A stretch of 64,000 bases of DNA, taken from Aurantimicrobium minutum (lineage in GTDB: Bacteria > Actinomycetota > Actinomycetes > Actinomycetales > Microbacteriaceae). Within the stretch, counting starts at the first letter, position 1. Every line of letters begins with the position of its first letter. The notes below the pieces were generated by a model. That model did no database searches. It worked only from the letters and a program-made list of their open reading frames with translations, and was not told the DNA's origin. Positions 18,083-27,483 of the stretch are shown here, in pieces. Location: assembly GCF_029894165.1 (NCBI RefSeq), contig NZ_JARXXU010000001.1:806001-870000 (forward strand), given 5' to 3'. The translations under genes were made by a program, and so were the position numbers.

Positions 18083-18763
18083 ATGAACGCAGACACGTCG
18101 AACGACAACATCCCCGAGGACCAGACGGCCCTCACCGTGAACGATGACACTGTCATTGGGGCAGATTCTGCCGAAGATGACACCATCATTACTGTTCCCA
18201 GTGATGCCACGATTGTGCAGGCACCCGGAGTGGAGGAACACACGGTCGTCGGAGCTGTGGTGTCCGAAGAAACCGTCATCCCCTCCAGCACAACCGATGA
18301 GTACCCCACGCTTATCGGTTCTCTGATGGATACTTCGCTTGGCTTGGCAGAGATACTCGCTGATGTGGAAGAAGCACACGAGGCAGAAGCTGCCGAGCGA
18401 ATATTACGCACGGAAGAACTTGCTCAGCAATCACGATTTTTTCTCCGCCACATCAATGGCACCCGCACATCCCTGACCCAACCTGTCATCGCTGGCCGCC
18501 TTCCGGCAGCGCCGAGGCGGGGCGATGTGGCCGTGCAATTACTGGTGCTCGACTCTCCAGACGGAATTGTCTCGGGAACTCACGCCCGCATCGAAGCGCA
18601 GGGAGACGTGGTCGTGGTGACTGACCTGAACTCCACCAATGGCACACGGGTGATCATTCCGGGGAAGCCCACCGTGTTGTTAGCACCGGGGGAATCGATG
18701 GCACTGGCTAGTGGCGCGATGATTGACCTCGGGGACTCTAATAGACTTGAGGTTCTTGGCTAG
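18083..18763 (+). CDS. FHA-domain protein with acidic, Thr-rich N-terminal region
   Basis: 226 aa. Residues about 1-100 are acidic, low in complexity and rich in Thr/Val (repeated DDT-I/V and EETVI-like units), a good kinase target region. A C-terminal forkhead-associated domain (about 125-226) contains SGTHARIE and DLNSTNGT, the phosphothreonine-binding loops. Start ATG at 18083 with GAGGT upstream. It lies between smc and a PP2C/kinase pair, so it probably reads phosphorylation by the neighbouring kinase; that link is inferred. Confidence 0.88.
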   Translation: MNADTSNDNIPEDQTALTVNDDTVIGADSAEDDTIITVPSDATIVQAPGVEEHTVVGAVVSEETVIPSSTTDEYPTLIGSLMDTSLGLAEILADVEEAHEAEAAERILRTEELAQQSRFFLRHINGTRTSLTQPVIAGRLPAAPRRGDVAVQLLVLDSPDGIVSGTHARIEAQGDVVVVTDLNSTNGTRVIIPGKPTVLLAPGESMALASGAMIDLGDSNRLEVLG

Positions 18764-18808
18764 CCCACATGTCGTGTGGCATCTGCCCCACCCTCTTGGA
18801 GATTTTCT

Positions 18809-19624
18809 GTGACTGCCCTTGGCCAGAACTCGACCGGCACAATTGTTGCCGACCCGAGCACCGGGGCGAGTGTCACTCTCACCTGGGCTGCCGGCACGGA
18901 CGTGGGAAACCACCGAGCCAACAACGAAGACTCGTATTCCATCGCCTGCCCCGTTTTTGCTGTCGCGGACGGCATGGGCGGTCACAGCGCCGGCGATATC
19001 GCCAGCGATGCTGTAGTGCAGCGCATCGCAGGTCTCGAAAAGCCCGGATTTGCAAACCTTGATGAGCTGGAAATGGCGTTGGCCATGTCGGTGGTGGACC
19101 TTCGTGCCCGCCTCACCCCTGATCAGCAGGGTGCTGGAACCACGGTCACGGGTGTTGCTCTTGTGCAGGAAGGCCCCCAATTGCAGTGGGCCGTGTTCAA
19201 CATTGGTGACTCTCGCGTCTATGCCAAGCTGGCCGATACGTTTGAGCAGATCACGGTGGACCACTCGGTCGTGCAGCAGTTGGTCGATGCGGGAACTATC
19301 ACCAAGGAAGAGGCTGATTACCACCCTCACTCCAACGTGATTACCCGAGCTGTCGGCATCATTGACGAGCCTGTCCCGGATTATGTTGCGCTTCCTGTCG
19401 TTCCCGGCATGCGGTTGCTGCTCTGTTCGGATGGCCTCACCAAAGAGCTCACCGATGTAGGCATTGAGCATTTCCTCACCACCGCGGCGACCGCCGAAGA
19501 TGCGGTGGCCGACCTGATGAACGCCGCACTGACAAACAGCGGCCGTGACAACGTCACGATCATTGTGATTGACGTTATCGCGGTCACGGTGGGGCACACC
19601 GAATCCTCAGCTTCCCCTGCCTAA
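18809..19624 (+). CDS. PP2C-family Ser/Thr protein phosphatase
   Basis: Metal-dependent PPM phosphatase, 271 aa, cytosolic. Motifs in order: GNHRANNEDSY, ADGMGGHSAGDIAS, NIGDSRVY, SDGLTKELTD and GRDNVTI, which supply the metal-binding aspartates. GTG at 18809 is chosen because TTGGAGA lies 6-7 nt upstream; an earlier GTG at 18776 has none. It most likely reverses the neighbouring kinase (gene start at 19704). Confidence 0.94.
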   Translation: MTALGQNSTGTIVADPSTGASVTLTWAAGTDVGNHRANNEDSYSIACPVFAVADGMGGHSAGDIASDAVVQRIAGLEKPGFANLDELEMALAMSVVDLRARLTPDQQGAGTTVTGVALVQEGPQLQWAVFNIGDSRVYAKLADTFEQITVDHSVVQQLVDAGTITKEEADYHPHSNVITRAVGIIDEPVPDYVALPVVPGMRLLLCSDGLTKELTDVGIEHFLTTAATAEDAVADLMNAALTNSGRDNVTIIVIDVIAVTVGHTESSASPA

Positions 19625-19703
19625 ACTGCAAGTGCGCTGAATTTACGGCGTTATTTGCGTTGACCGCACCAGCATTGCTGGCAGTGAAGGGAGGGAAATA
19701 CAG

Positions 19704-20810
19704 ATGACTCGTCGCCTGCCCTCCAGCCCGCCTGTTCTCTCCGGATTCACGTTCATTCGAGTCTTGGGTTCCGGTGGTTTCGGTGACGTCTTCTTGTATG
19801 AACAGCAGCTTCCTCGCCGCCAGGTGGCCGTCAAAGTTCTTCTCCCAGAAGTAGTCAATCCTCGGGTGAGCAGCATGTTCCAATCTGAGGCAGAACTCAT
19901 GTCTCAATTGAGTACCCACCCGGCCATTTTGAGTGTCTTTGAAGCAGGGGTGAGCTCTGATGGGCGCCCCTTTCTCGTCACCGAAGTCTGTGTGGGTGGC
20001 TATGGCGAACGTTTCCGCGCAGAAACCATTCCCGTGGCAGAAGCGGTCCGCACGGGCATCAAGATTGCCGCCGCACTGGAAACCGCGCACCGGGCCAATG
20101 TCCTCCACCGTGATATCAAGCCCGGCAACATTCTGGTGACCGCCTATGGTCACCCGGTGCTCAGTGACTTCGGTATTGCGTCCTCGGTCTATCAGGGCGA
20201 TAACTCAACAGCTGTCGGGTTGAGCGTTCCCTGGGCAGCGCCCGAAGTGATTCGTGAGAGCACCACCGGAACGACAGCGTCAGAGATGTGGGCACTTTCC
20301 GCGACAATTTATTCGCTTCTGGCCGGTCGCAGTCCCTTCGAAATTCCGGGCAAAGACAATTCTCCCGGCCACCTGGCGGGTCGAATTCTGAAAAGTTCTC
20401 CACAGCCCATAGGTCGTCCTGATGTTCCTGCCCAGCTCGAGAAAGTACTCTTCTCAGCTATGAGCAAGAATCCCATGGAACGACCACACTCGGCACTGGA
20501 ATTCGCGCGCCAGTTGCAGCAGGTCGAAACCTCGATGGGTCTAGCCCAAACACCCCTGGATGTGGTGGGGGATGAGTGGGGCTCCACCGCTATCCTCATC
20601 AACGAGAACGACCGCACCGCACTCGCTCCCCTCGATGCACACACGGGCGCGGCCTGGAAGCGGAAGGGCTACAACACCACTCCAGCCAAGCGTGACGAGA
20701 TTGCGCTGGCCGCTGCGAAGCGCCGTCGTGTGCTGTTGTGGGGCTTTGTTTCCGCTGCTGTGGGTGTTGTGGGAGTCATCGTGGGCGTGATTGCATTGAC
20801 GGCCGGGTAA
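19704..20810 (+). CDS. Membrane-anchored Ser/Thr protein kinase (PknB-like, no PASTA domains)
   Basis: 368-residue Hanks-type kinase. Glycine loop GSGGFGDVF (about residues 22-30), ATP lysine in VAVKVLL, catalytic HRDIKPGNILV (about 135), metal-binding DFG in SDFGIAS. A single membrane helix (VLLWGFVSAAVGVVGVIVGVIAL) lies at the extreme C-terminus with essentially nothing outside the cell, so unlike PknB it has no PASTA sensor. A strong GAAGGGAGGG site precedes the ATG. The next gene starts 2 bp after the stop, implying a coupled operon with the large Ig-like protein, which may act as its extracellular partner (inference). Confidence 0.94.
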   Translation: MTRRLPSSPPVLSGFTFIRVLGSGGFGDVFLYEQQLPRRQVAVKVLLPEVVNPRVSSMFQSEAELMSQLSTHPAILSVFEAGVSSDGRPFLVTEVCVGGYGERFRAETIPVAEAVRTGIKIAAALETAHRANVLHRDIKPGNILVTAYGHPVLSDFGIASSVYQGDNSTAVGLSVPWAAPEVIRESTTGTTASEMWALSATIYSLLAGRSPFEIPGKDNSPGHLAGRILKSSPQPIGRPDVPAQLEKVLFSAMSKNPMERPHSALEFARQLQQVETSMGLAQTPLDVVGDEWGSTAILINENDRTALAPLDAHTGAAWKRKGYNTTPAKRDEIALAAAKRRRVLLWGFVSAAVGVVGVIVGVIALTAG

Positions 20811-20812
20811 TC

Positions 20813-23800
20813 ATGTTCCGAACGTGGCTCACCCCCGGTCGCACGACGGCCATCAAGTGGACGTCTGCTCTGAGTGTTTTTGTGCTGCTCATCGTGGGGG
20901 CGCTGTTAGCTACCGGTTATCAGGCCCAGCGCGTGAACCTTAACGACGGTGCTGTCTGGGTAACGAACGGAGACAAGCAGGCCATTGGCCGTGCCAACAC
21001 CAAAGTTCTCGAACTCAACACTGTCGTCACGACAGACTCCACCCGTATGGATCTGGTGCAAAACTCGTCTACCGTTTTCCTTCTCAATGACGCCACACGC
21101 TCACTCGATGTGGTGAACCAAGCCACGGGCTTGGTTTCTGAGAGCATCCCCTTGCCCCAAGATGTGACCTATGCCGCTCTCGCCGGCACCAACGTGATCT
21201 TGCACGCACCGGCAACCGGTGATGTCTGGGTTCTTCCGTCGGCCACCATTTCTAACTTTGACGCACAGACGCAGCCAGCCAACTTCACCGTGGGCGCAGA
21301 CTCGGTCGTTGCTGTGACCACCGAGGGCTATCTCGTCGGTGCCAGTGCGCAACTGGGCACTCTCACCACGCTCAACACCGTGACGTCCGTCACTCCAGAG
21401 AGCCAAGCGCTGGACGGTGAGCTCACCGCAGATAACCTCGGTATCACGGTGATTGGGGAACGCTGGGCGCTGCTTGATCGTGCCACGGGAATCCTTTATA
21501 CCGCTGGCCGTGTGATTGATCTGGGAAGCCAGATAGAAAACAGCACACAGGCTGTACTGCAGTGGCCCAGTGCACAGGGTGTGCAGGTGGCCAATGGGCA
21601 AGTGAGTGCTGTCTCCGGAAACTCTGGAATCCTGCTCTCCACGTCTTCAGGTCTCTCTGCAGTGAACTTGGATAGCGCAGAAGTAACCACAGTAACGAGT
21701 TCACGGGGACGCGCGGCAGCGCCGCTCATCTCAGGAGACTGTGCCTTTGCGGCATGGTCGGGTGGGGATGTGTGGTCGCACTGCGGCGCAACAGAAGCCC
21801 TCTCCGAGGTTGCAGATTCCATGCCGGGAACAGCGCAGCTTACGTTCCGGGAAAGCGCAGGTGTTGTTGCGCTCAATGACACCGTTAGCGGTCTGGTCTG
21901 GGCCGTCCAGGGTGGCGTTCGCTTGATTGATAACTGGGATTCTTTGCTGGAACAACAGGCTCTCGAAGAGCAGGTTGTGCAAACCAACTCGGCCGATGCT
22001 CCCGAATATGACAAGGACCCACAGCCACCTGTTGCGGTGGATGACGATTTGGGTGCCAGGCCGGGTCGAGTAACGGGTCTTCCCGTTCTCCTCAATGACT
22101 ATGACCCCAACGGGGATGCATTGGTCATCGACTCTGTCACAACCATTCCGGCAGCATGGGGAGAAATTTTCATCAACGCTGACCGCAATCAGGTCATGTT
22201 GCGACTGACCTCCGAAGCAGCCGGAACCACGCAGTTTGACTACACCATCTCGGATGGTCGTGGCGGTGAAGCTACTGCCACGGTCACGGTCACCATTCGC
22301 CCCGAGAGTGAGAACTCTGCGCCCGTCCAGGCTCGTCCGACCCGCACTGACGTGGCTATGGGTGGACAGGTCATTGTGAACGTATTGGGCGACTGGATTG
22401 ACCCCGATGGCGATGCCATCTTCGTCCAAGCTGCTTCCACCGAGGAGCCTGATTCCCTGTCATATTCCCCTGCCGGTCGTGTGGCCTTCACCGACTCCGG
22501 TCGCGGTGGTGGCGGCACCAAGCAGGTTGCACTGGAAGTCTCTGATGGCCGGGCATCAGGGTTTGGCTCCGTGCAGGTTAACGTCCGTGCCGCAGGTCAG
22601 GTGCCCATTGTGGCAGAAGCTTTTGCTGTGATGGCGATTGCAGGTCAGCCGCTCACTATTGATCCGTCACCCCACATTCGCGGCGGCTCCGGTGTTCTCA
22701 GCTTGACGGGAGTTCCCGCTGTGGCCGGGCTGGATATCGTTCCCGACTTTGCTGATTTCTCATTTACCGTGACACCTTCCCGCACCGGTTCCAGCTACAT
22801 CACCTATGCCGTGACAGATGGAGACACCACGGGTTCCGGTGTGGTTCGCATCGATGTCATCGATCCTCCCGAAGTTTCGGCGCAGCCCGTAACCGCTGCT
22901 CACGCGGTGTATGTGCCCCTGCAGCAAACTCGCTCGGTAGATGTCACGGCAACTGACCGGGATCCTGCAGGTGGAGTTCTCGTGGTGACCGGTGTGATGA
23001 ATGTTCCGGTGCAGTCGGGCATTCAGGTGGAAGTGACGGAGCACCGACTCATTCGAGTGACCCTGACGAAACCGTTGGATGCTCCGGTGTCGTTCAGTTA
23101 TCGCATCAGCAACGGAATTTCGCAAAGCGAAGGCACCATCACAGTTGTGCAAACTCCGGCACCCACAATTGCACAAGCTCCCGTCGCACTACCTGACGTG
23201 GTCTCGGTGCGCGTGGGGGACGTTATTTCCATTCCCGTCCTCGCAAATGACATTCATCCCGATGGTGGTCAGCTCACCCTGGCGCCCACGCTGGATCAGG
23301 ACGTTAGCAGCTCGGCAGGTCTGCTTTTCGTCTCCGGTTCGCAGCTACGTTTTTTAGCGGGCACTAACCCTGGAACATATTCAGCGGTGTATCGCGTAAA
23401 TGCCGATAACGGGCAGTGGGCTAGCGGCACCGTCACCATTGCCGTTCGTGCCATCGATGCCGATACTAACCAAGCACCGACACCCCGCTCGGTGACCGCG
23501 CGGGCCATGTCGGGACAAACCGTGCGGATACCTATTCCTCTGTCGGGTATCGATCCTGACGGCGACTCGGTCCAATTCGTGGGCCTCGATACCAACCCCG
23601 AAAAGGGTTCCATCTCGGCGGTGGGCTCTGACTGGGTCGAGTATGAAGCTTCGGCGTATGCCACCGGCACAGACACCTTCTCCTATTCCGTGGTGGATGC
23701 TCTGGGAGCTCAAGGCAGAGCCTCGATCCGGGTGGGAATCGCAGAAACTTTGGCTGGAGGTCGCAACCCCATCGCGGTGGCAGATAACGTCACAGCGAGG

Positions 23801-26512
23801 CCTGGAGCAACTGTTTATGTGCGTGCATTGCTCAACGACAGCGATCCGGACGGACGTCCGCTGACACTGCTGAGTGTCACCCCACAGGATCCTTCTGTCA
23901 CGGCTGAAATAGTGGGCGATCTGGTCAAGATCACGGCCCCACGCACGCTTGGCCGCTACGGCATGGTCTACGAGATTGAAAATGACCTTGCGGGCACAGC
24001 ATCGAACTTCATTACCCTCGATGTGCAGGACCAGGCGCCTCTGTCCAAGCCTGTCATTGGCGATGCTGTGGTGAGTTTGAGCGACATACTGGGCCGTAGC
24101 TCTGTAGATGTGAATGTCATGGCAAACGCTTTCTTTGCCGATGGCCCCGTCTCGAGTCTGCGACCAACGATTGTCGGCGGATATGGCGCCACCGCTCGCG
24201 TGATTTCTAGCAGTACGGTTCGCGTGCAGGTACTGGCGACCAGCCAGATCATTCCGTTCCAGGTCGCTCACCCCGATGACCCCCGTGTGGTCTCCACCGC
24301 GTTCATGTGGGTTCCTGGAACCGATGATGCCCTGCCACAGCGCAAGCGCGGTGTTGCCCCCTTGACGGTGGTCAGTGAGGAAACCCTCCGCATCAACATC
24401 AATGACTACGTCATCGCCGCTTTGGGGAAAACGGTGAGCATTACCGACAGTGCAACCGTGCGTGCCACCCACGCGGATGGCTCGCGAGTGGTGGTCAACG
24501 ACACCACCTTGAGCTACACCAGCGAAGATCGCTACTTCGGACCTGCGTCAATCTCGTTTGAGGTCACCGACGGTGCTTCCGCATCCGCCTCGGGGGCTCA
24601 CACCGCCACGATCGTTCTGCCGATTACAGTGACGCCGCGTGAAAACATGCCCCCGGTCATGTTGGGTGCAGACATCGACTTAGAACCTGGTCAAGAAAAG
24701 ACTCTGGACCTCGTTCGTGTGACCCGTTACCCCTACGTCGATGACCAAGACGAGCTCGAATACACCGTCACCGGTGCGGGACAGGGTGTCAGCGCGACCC
24801 TGTCGGGTCAGACGCTGACGCTCACAGCCCGTGACGATGCCGCCAAGGGTCGGACCGTTCCGCTCACAGTGACGGTCAAGGACAAGGTTGCCGACGGAAA
24901 CTCGGGCGAGATTATTGTCCGCATCGTGCCTTCCACCAGGCCACTTGCTATCCCCGCGACAGACAGCATTGTGGCCACGCGTGGTGAAACCCAGACGGTG
25001 GATGTTCTGGCCAATGACGGGGCAACCAACCCCTTCCCTGGACAGCCCCTGCGTGTGGTTTCTGTCCGTGGACTCAACAACGGCAACATTCCTGCCGGGG
25101 TCACCGTGACGCCCTCTGCAGATAAGGCCACCCTGACGGTGACGGTGTCCTCCTCGGCCGACCCCAGCGATACCACCCTGGAATATGAGGTGGCAGATGC
25201 CACCAATGATGAAGATCGCTATGTCTGGGGCATCATTAACATTTCGGTGCAAGACGCACCCGATGCACCTGCCGCGCCCACGCGCGCAGCTGGATTCGTT
25301 TCTGGTGCGCTGACTCTGTCCTGGCCTGCACCAACAGCAAACAACTCAGCGATTACGACCTACATCGTGGAAAGCGATGGTGGGTACCGCAAGGAATGCA
25401 CATCCACCATCTGCACGCTCGATGGCTTGCCCACCGGTCAGCGTTTCCGATTCTCCGTATCTGCGGTTAACGGGATTGGCAACTCAGGCCCGGGGAGCTG
25501 GAGCACACCACTGAGTGCTGATGTTGTTCCTGACGGCCCCTCCTCGGTCACCATCAGCACACTCGGATATGACAGCGCTCATCCAGACGGCGGCGGGATA
25601 TCAGTTTCGTGGAGTGCCGTGGGCGTACCCTCCGGCGGAAGCGCCGTCACGGCGTACCGGGTTGTGGTTCTCGAGGATGGTTCCACCGTCCGCGGCTCCT
25701 TCGAGATCCCCGCTGGCACCACCCCCAGTATTGGTCCACTTTGGTACTCTGCAGGTCACAGCTATGTTGCTCGGGTCACACCCATCAACGATGCAGACAC
25801 AGATAACTGGAACTCCACCACCTCCAATCCGGTGACGGCCATTGGCGCCCCCATTGCCGGTGGCGGGCTATCTGCCAGCCAAACCGGAACGAACGGTGAG
25901 ACGGTATTCAGCTGGGCACCGGTGGGGGCAAACGGTGCCAACACGGTGAGCTACTTCGTTCGTGGTTCAACCTCACCACTGAGCTCTGGAACATGCCCCG
26001 CAGATTATGCTTCTGCAACGCCTCTGGGCTCGGCAACCTCCTGGAGTGATGCAACTGCGAAGAATCCCGGAAGTTACTCCTTCGCTGTGTATGCCACTAA
26101 TGGCTTCAGCTGTGTGGCTCAAACAACAAGCGTGACAATTAGCCAGCGCGTTCCGGGGACTGCGAGCTATACCTCTGTTGAATGTTTTGACACCAGTACA
26201 CAGCTTCCTTGTGGAGCTAACCCAGCGCAGGGAACTAGATTCTCCATCCGCGTGATTGATCCCACGGTGGATGCCTTTGCCAACACAGTCACCATCTGGC
26301 AAATCAAGGTGGGTACTGAATGGAAAGACCTCACTGAGGTCACGACAACACCTCGTCCCACGAGTCCAACCTACGAAATTTCAGACACTGACTATTTCGC
26401 AGCCCAGGGTGCATCTGGTTCAGGCCAGACTGTAGTCATTCGGGGATGCGCAACGACAACTAACTGTGGTGCTGACGGTGGCACAACACAGATCACGATC
26501 CCCGCACAATAG
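20813..26512 (+). CDS. Giant N-terminally anchored Ig-like/fibronectin type III surface protein
   Basis: 1,899 aa. A short cytosolic stub (RTWLTPGRTTAIKW) precedes one membrane helix at about residues 17-36. About 45-390 looks like a beta-propeller (repeated short strand motifs, with a Cys pair in GDCAFAAWSGGDVWSHC). About 405-1475 contains roughly ten cadherin/Ig-like modules with recurring LLNDYDPNGDALVIDSV, SDGRGG and DPDGD calcium-site-like loops. About 1482-1760 contains FnIII modules (APTRAAGFVSGALTLSWPAP and following), then a Cys-containing C-terminal domain. There is no C-terminal helix or LPXTG, so it is a type II membrane protein facing outward. ATG at 20813 is chosen because it follows the kinase stop by 2 bp and gives the basic-stub/helix start. 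Confidence 0.87.
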   Translation: MFRTWLTPGRTTAIKWTSALSVFVLLIVGALLATGYQAQRVNLNDGAVWVTNGDKQAIGRANTKVLELNTVVTTDSTRMDLVQNSSTVFLLNDATRSLDVVNQATGLVSESIPLPQDVTYAALAGTNVILHAPATGDVWVLPSATISNFDAQTQPANFTVGADSVVAVTTEGYLVGASAQLGTLTTLNTVTSVTPESQALDGELTADNLGITVIGERWALLDRATGILYTAGRVIDLGSQIENSTQAVLQWPSAQGVQVANGQVSAVSGNSGILLSTSSGLSAVNLDSAEVTTVTSSRGRAAAPLISGDCAFAAWSGGDVWSHCGATEALSEVADSMPGTAQLTFRESAGVVALNDTVSGLVWAVQGGVRLIDNWDSLLEQQALEEQVVQTNSADAPEYDKDPQPPVAVDDDLGARPGRVTGLPVLLNDYDPNGDALVIDSVTTIPAAWGEIFINADRNQVMLRLTSEAAGTTQFDYTISDGRGGEATATVTVTIRPESENSAPVQARPTRTDVAMGGQVIVNVLGDWIDPDGDAIFVQAASTEEPDSLSYSPAGRVAFTDSGRGGGGTKQVALEVSDGRASGFGSVQVNVRAAGQVPIVAEAFAVMAIAGQPLTIDPSPHIRGGSGVLSLTGVPAVAGLDIVPDFADFSFTVTPSRTGSSYITYAVTDGDTTGSGVVRIDVIDPPEVSAQPVTAAHAVYVPLQQTRSVDVTATDRDPAGGVLVVTGVMNVPVQSGIQVEVTEHRLIRVTLTKPLDAPVSFSYRISNGISQSEGTITVVQTPAPTIAQAPVALPDVVSVRVGDVISIPVLANDIHPDGGQLTLAPTLDQDVSSSAGLLFVSGSQLRFLAGTNPGTYSAVYRVNADNGQWASGTVTIAVRAIDADTNQAPTPRSVTARAMSGQTVRIPIPLSGIDPDGDSVQFVGLDTNPEKGSISAVGSDWVEYEASAYATGTDTFSYSVVDALGAQGRASIRVGIAETLAGGRNPIAVADNVTARPGATVYVRALLNDSDPDGRPLTLLSVTPQDPSVTAEIVGDLVKITAPRTLGRYGMVYEIENDLAGTASNFITLDVQDQAPLSKPVIGDAVVSLSDILGRSSVDVNVMANAFFADGPVSSLRPTIVGGYGATARVISSSTVRVQVLATSQIIPFQVAHPDDPRVVSTAFMWVPGTDDALPQRKRGVAPLTVVSEETLRININDYVIAALGKTVSITDSATVRATHADGSRVVVNDTTLSYTSEDRYFGPASISFEVTDGASASASGAHTATIVLPITVTPRENMPPVMLGADIDLEPGQEKTLDLVRVTRYPYVDDQDELEYTVTGAGQGVSATLSGQTLTLTARDDAAKGRTVPLTVTVKDKVADGNSGEIIVRIVPSTRPLAIPATDSIVATRGETQTVDVLANDGATNPFPGQPLRVVSVRGLNNGNIPAGVTVTPSADKATLTVTVSSSADPSDTTLEYEVADATNDEDRYVWGIINISVQDAPDAPAAPTRAAGFVSGALTLSWPAPTANNSAITTYIVESDGGYRKECTSTICTLDGLPTGQRFRFSVSAVNGIGNSGPGSWSTPLSADVVPDGPSSVTISTLGYDSAHPDGGGISVSWSAVGVPSGGSAVTAYRVVVLEDGSTVRGSFEIPAGTTPSIGPLWYSAGHSYVARVTPINDADTDNWNSTTSNPVTAIGAPIAGGGLSASQTGTNGETVFSWAPVGANGANTVSYFVRGSTSPLSSGTCPADYASATPLGSATSWSDATAKNPGSYSFAVYATNGFSCVAQTTSVTISQRVPGTASYTSVECFDTSTQLPCGANPAQGTRFSIRVIDPTVDAFANTVTIWQIKVGTEWKDLTEVTTTPRPTSPTYEISDTDYFAAQGASGSGQTVVIRGCATTTNCGADGGTTQITIPAQ

Positions 26513-26520
26513 GAGAAACA

Positions 26521-27483
26521 ATGAGCATGAAGCCTGAACAAGCAGCCGGGTTCCAGAAGGTATTCGACAAGCTCGTCGAGAACGTGGAGCAGGTCCTGCT
26601 GGGCAAAAATCGCACGGTGCGCCTGGCCTTCACCGCCATGCTCAGCGGGGGACACCTCCTCCTCGAGGACTTCCCGGGAACAGGCAAGACCTCCCTGGCT
26701 CGGGCGATGGCACAGAGTGTGCAGGGCAGTCACTCACGCATCCAATTCACCCCTGACCTGCTGCCCGGCGATATTACCGGCGTCAGCATCTTTGACCAGA
26801 AGCAGGGAGTGTTCGAATTCCACCGTGGGCCGATCTTCTCCAACATCGTGCTTGCGGATGAGATCAACCGTGCCAGCCCCAAGACACAGTCCGCTTTGCT
26901 CGAAGTCATGGAAGAACACCAGGTCACTGTCGATGGTGTGACACATGAAACCGGTGAGCCATTCATGGTTATCGCAACGCAAAACCCCATCGAACAAGCG
27001 GGCACCTACCGTCTGCCTGAAGCTCAGCTAGACCGTTTCCTCATGAAGGCTTCTCTCGGATATCCCGATCACGCCTCCACCATGCGCATTCTGGAAGGCT
27101 CCGCCAAGAAAGCTGCCGGAGAATTAGATGGGGTTGTTCCCGCAGACATGGTGGTCAAGCTCATTGAACTGGCCAGGACCGTGCACGTGGACACGGAAAT
27201 CAACGACTATGTCTCGCGCATCGTGGAAGCGACACGTTTCGCTCCTGAAGTCCGTCTCGGTGCCTCGGTACGTGGTGCTCTTGCCCTGATTCGAGCATCG
27301 CGAGTCCATGCAGCGGCGCAGGGACGCCACTTCGTTATCCCTGATGATGTCAAGGCGCTCGCCGATTCTGTCCTTTCTCACCGTCTCGTTCTGGACCCCG
27401 AGGCAGAGTTTGATGGCGTCACCGCGAATAACGTCGTGGGGAAGATTCTCATTGATCTTCCTGTGGGAGCACCCGCAGAATAA
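26521..27483 (+). CDS. MoxR-family AAA+ ATPase
   Basis: 320-residue AAA+ chaperone-like ATPase. Walker A GTGKTS (about residues 57-62), Walker B LADEIN, sensor 1 ATQNPIEQAGTYRLPEAQLDRF and the C-terminal lid. MoxR proteins help assemble or activate protein complexes and are commonly encoded with DUF58 and transglutaminase-like proteins, as here. AGGAG directly precedes the ATG. The stop overlaps the DUF58 start by 1 nt. Confidence 0.95.
   Translation: MSMKPEQAAGFQKVFDKLVENVEQVLLGKNRTVRLAFTAMLSGGHLLLEDFPGTGKTSLARAMAQSVQGSHSRIQFTPDLLPGDITGVSIFDQKQGVFEFHRGPIFSNIVLADEINRASPKTQSALLEVMEEHQVTVDGVTHETGEPFMVIATQNPIEQAGTYRLPEAQLDRFLMKASLGYPDHASTMRILEGSAKKAAGELDGVVPADMVVKLIELARTVHVDTEINDYVSRIVEATRFAPEVRLGASVRGALALIRASRVHAAAQGRHFVIPDDVKALADSVLSHRLVLDPEAEFDGVTANNVVGKILIDLPVGAPAE

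Noticed and set aside
18680-19597. 305-codon minus-strand frame opposite the PP2C gene
   Set aside because: Antisense shadow; PP2C motifs on the plus strand are complete.
23381-24472. 363-codon minus-strand frame inside the giant Ig-like gene
   Set aside because: His/Arg-rich antisense translation with no fold; the plus strand encodes continuous Ig-like modules.
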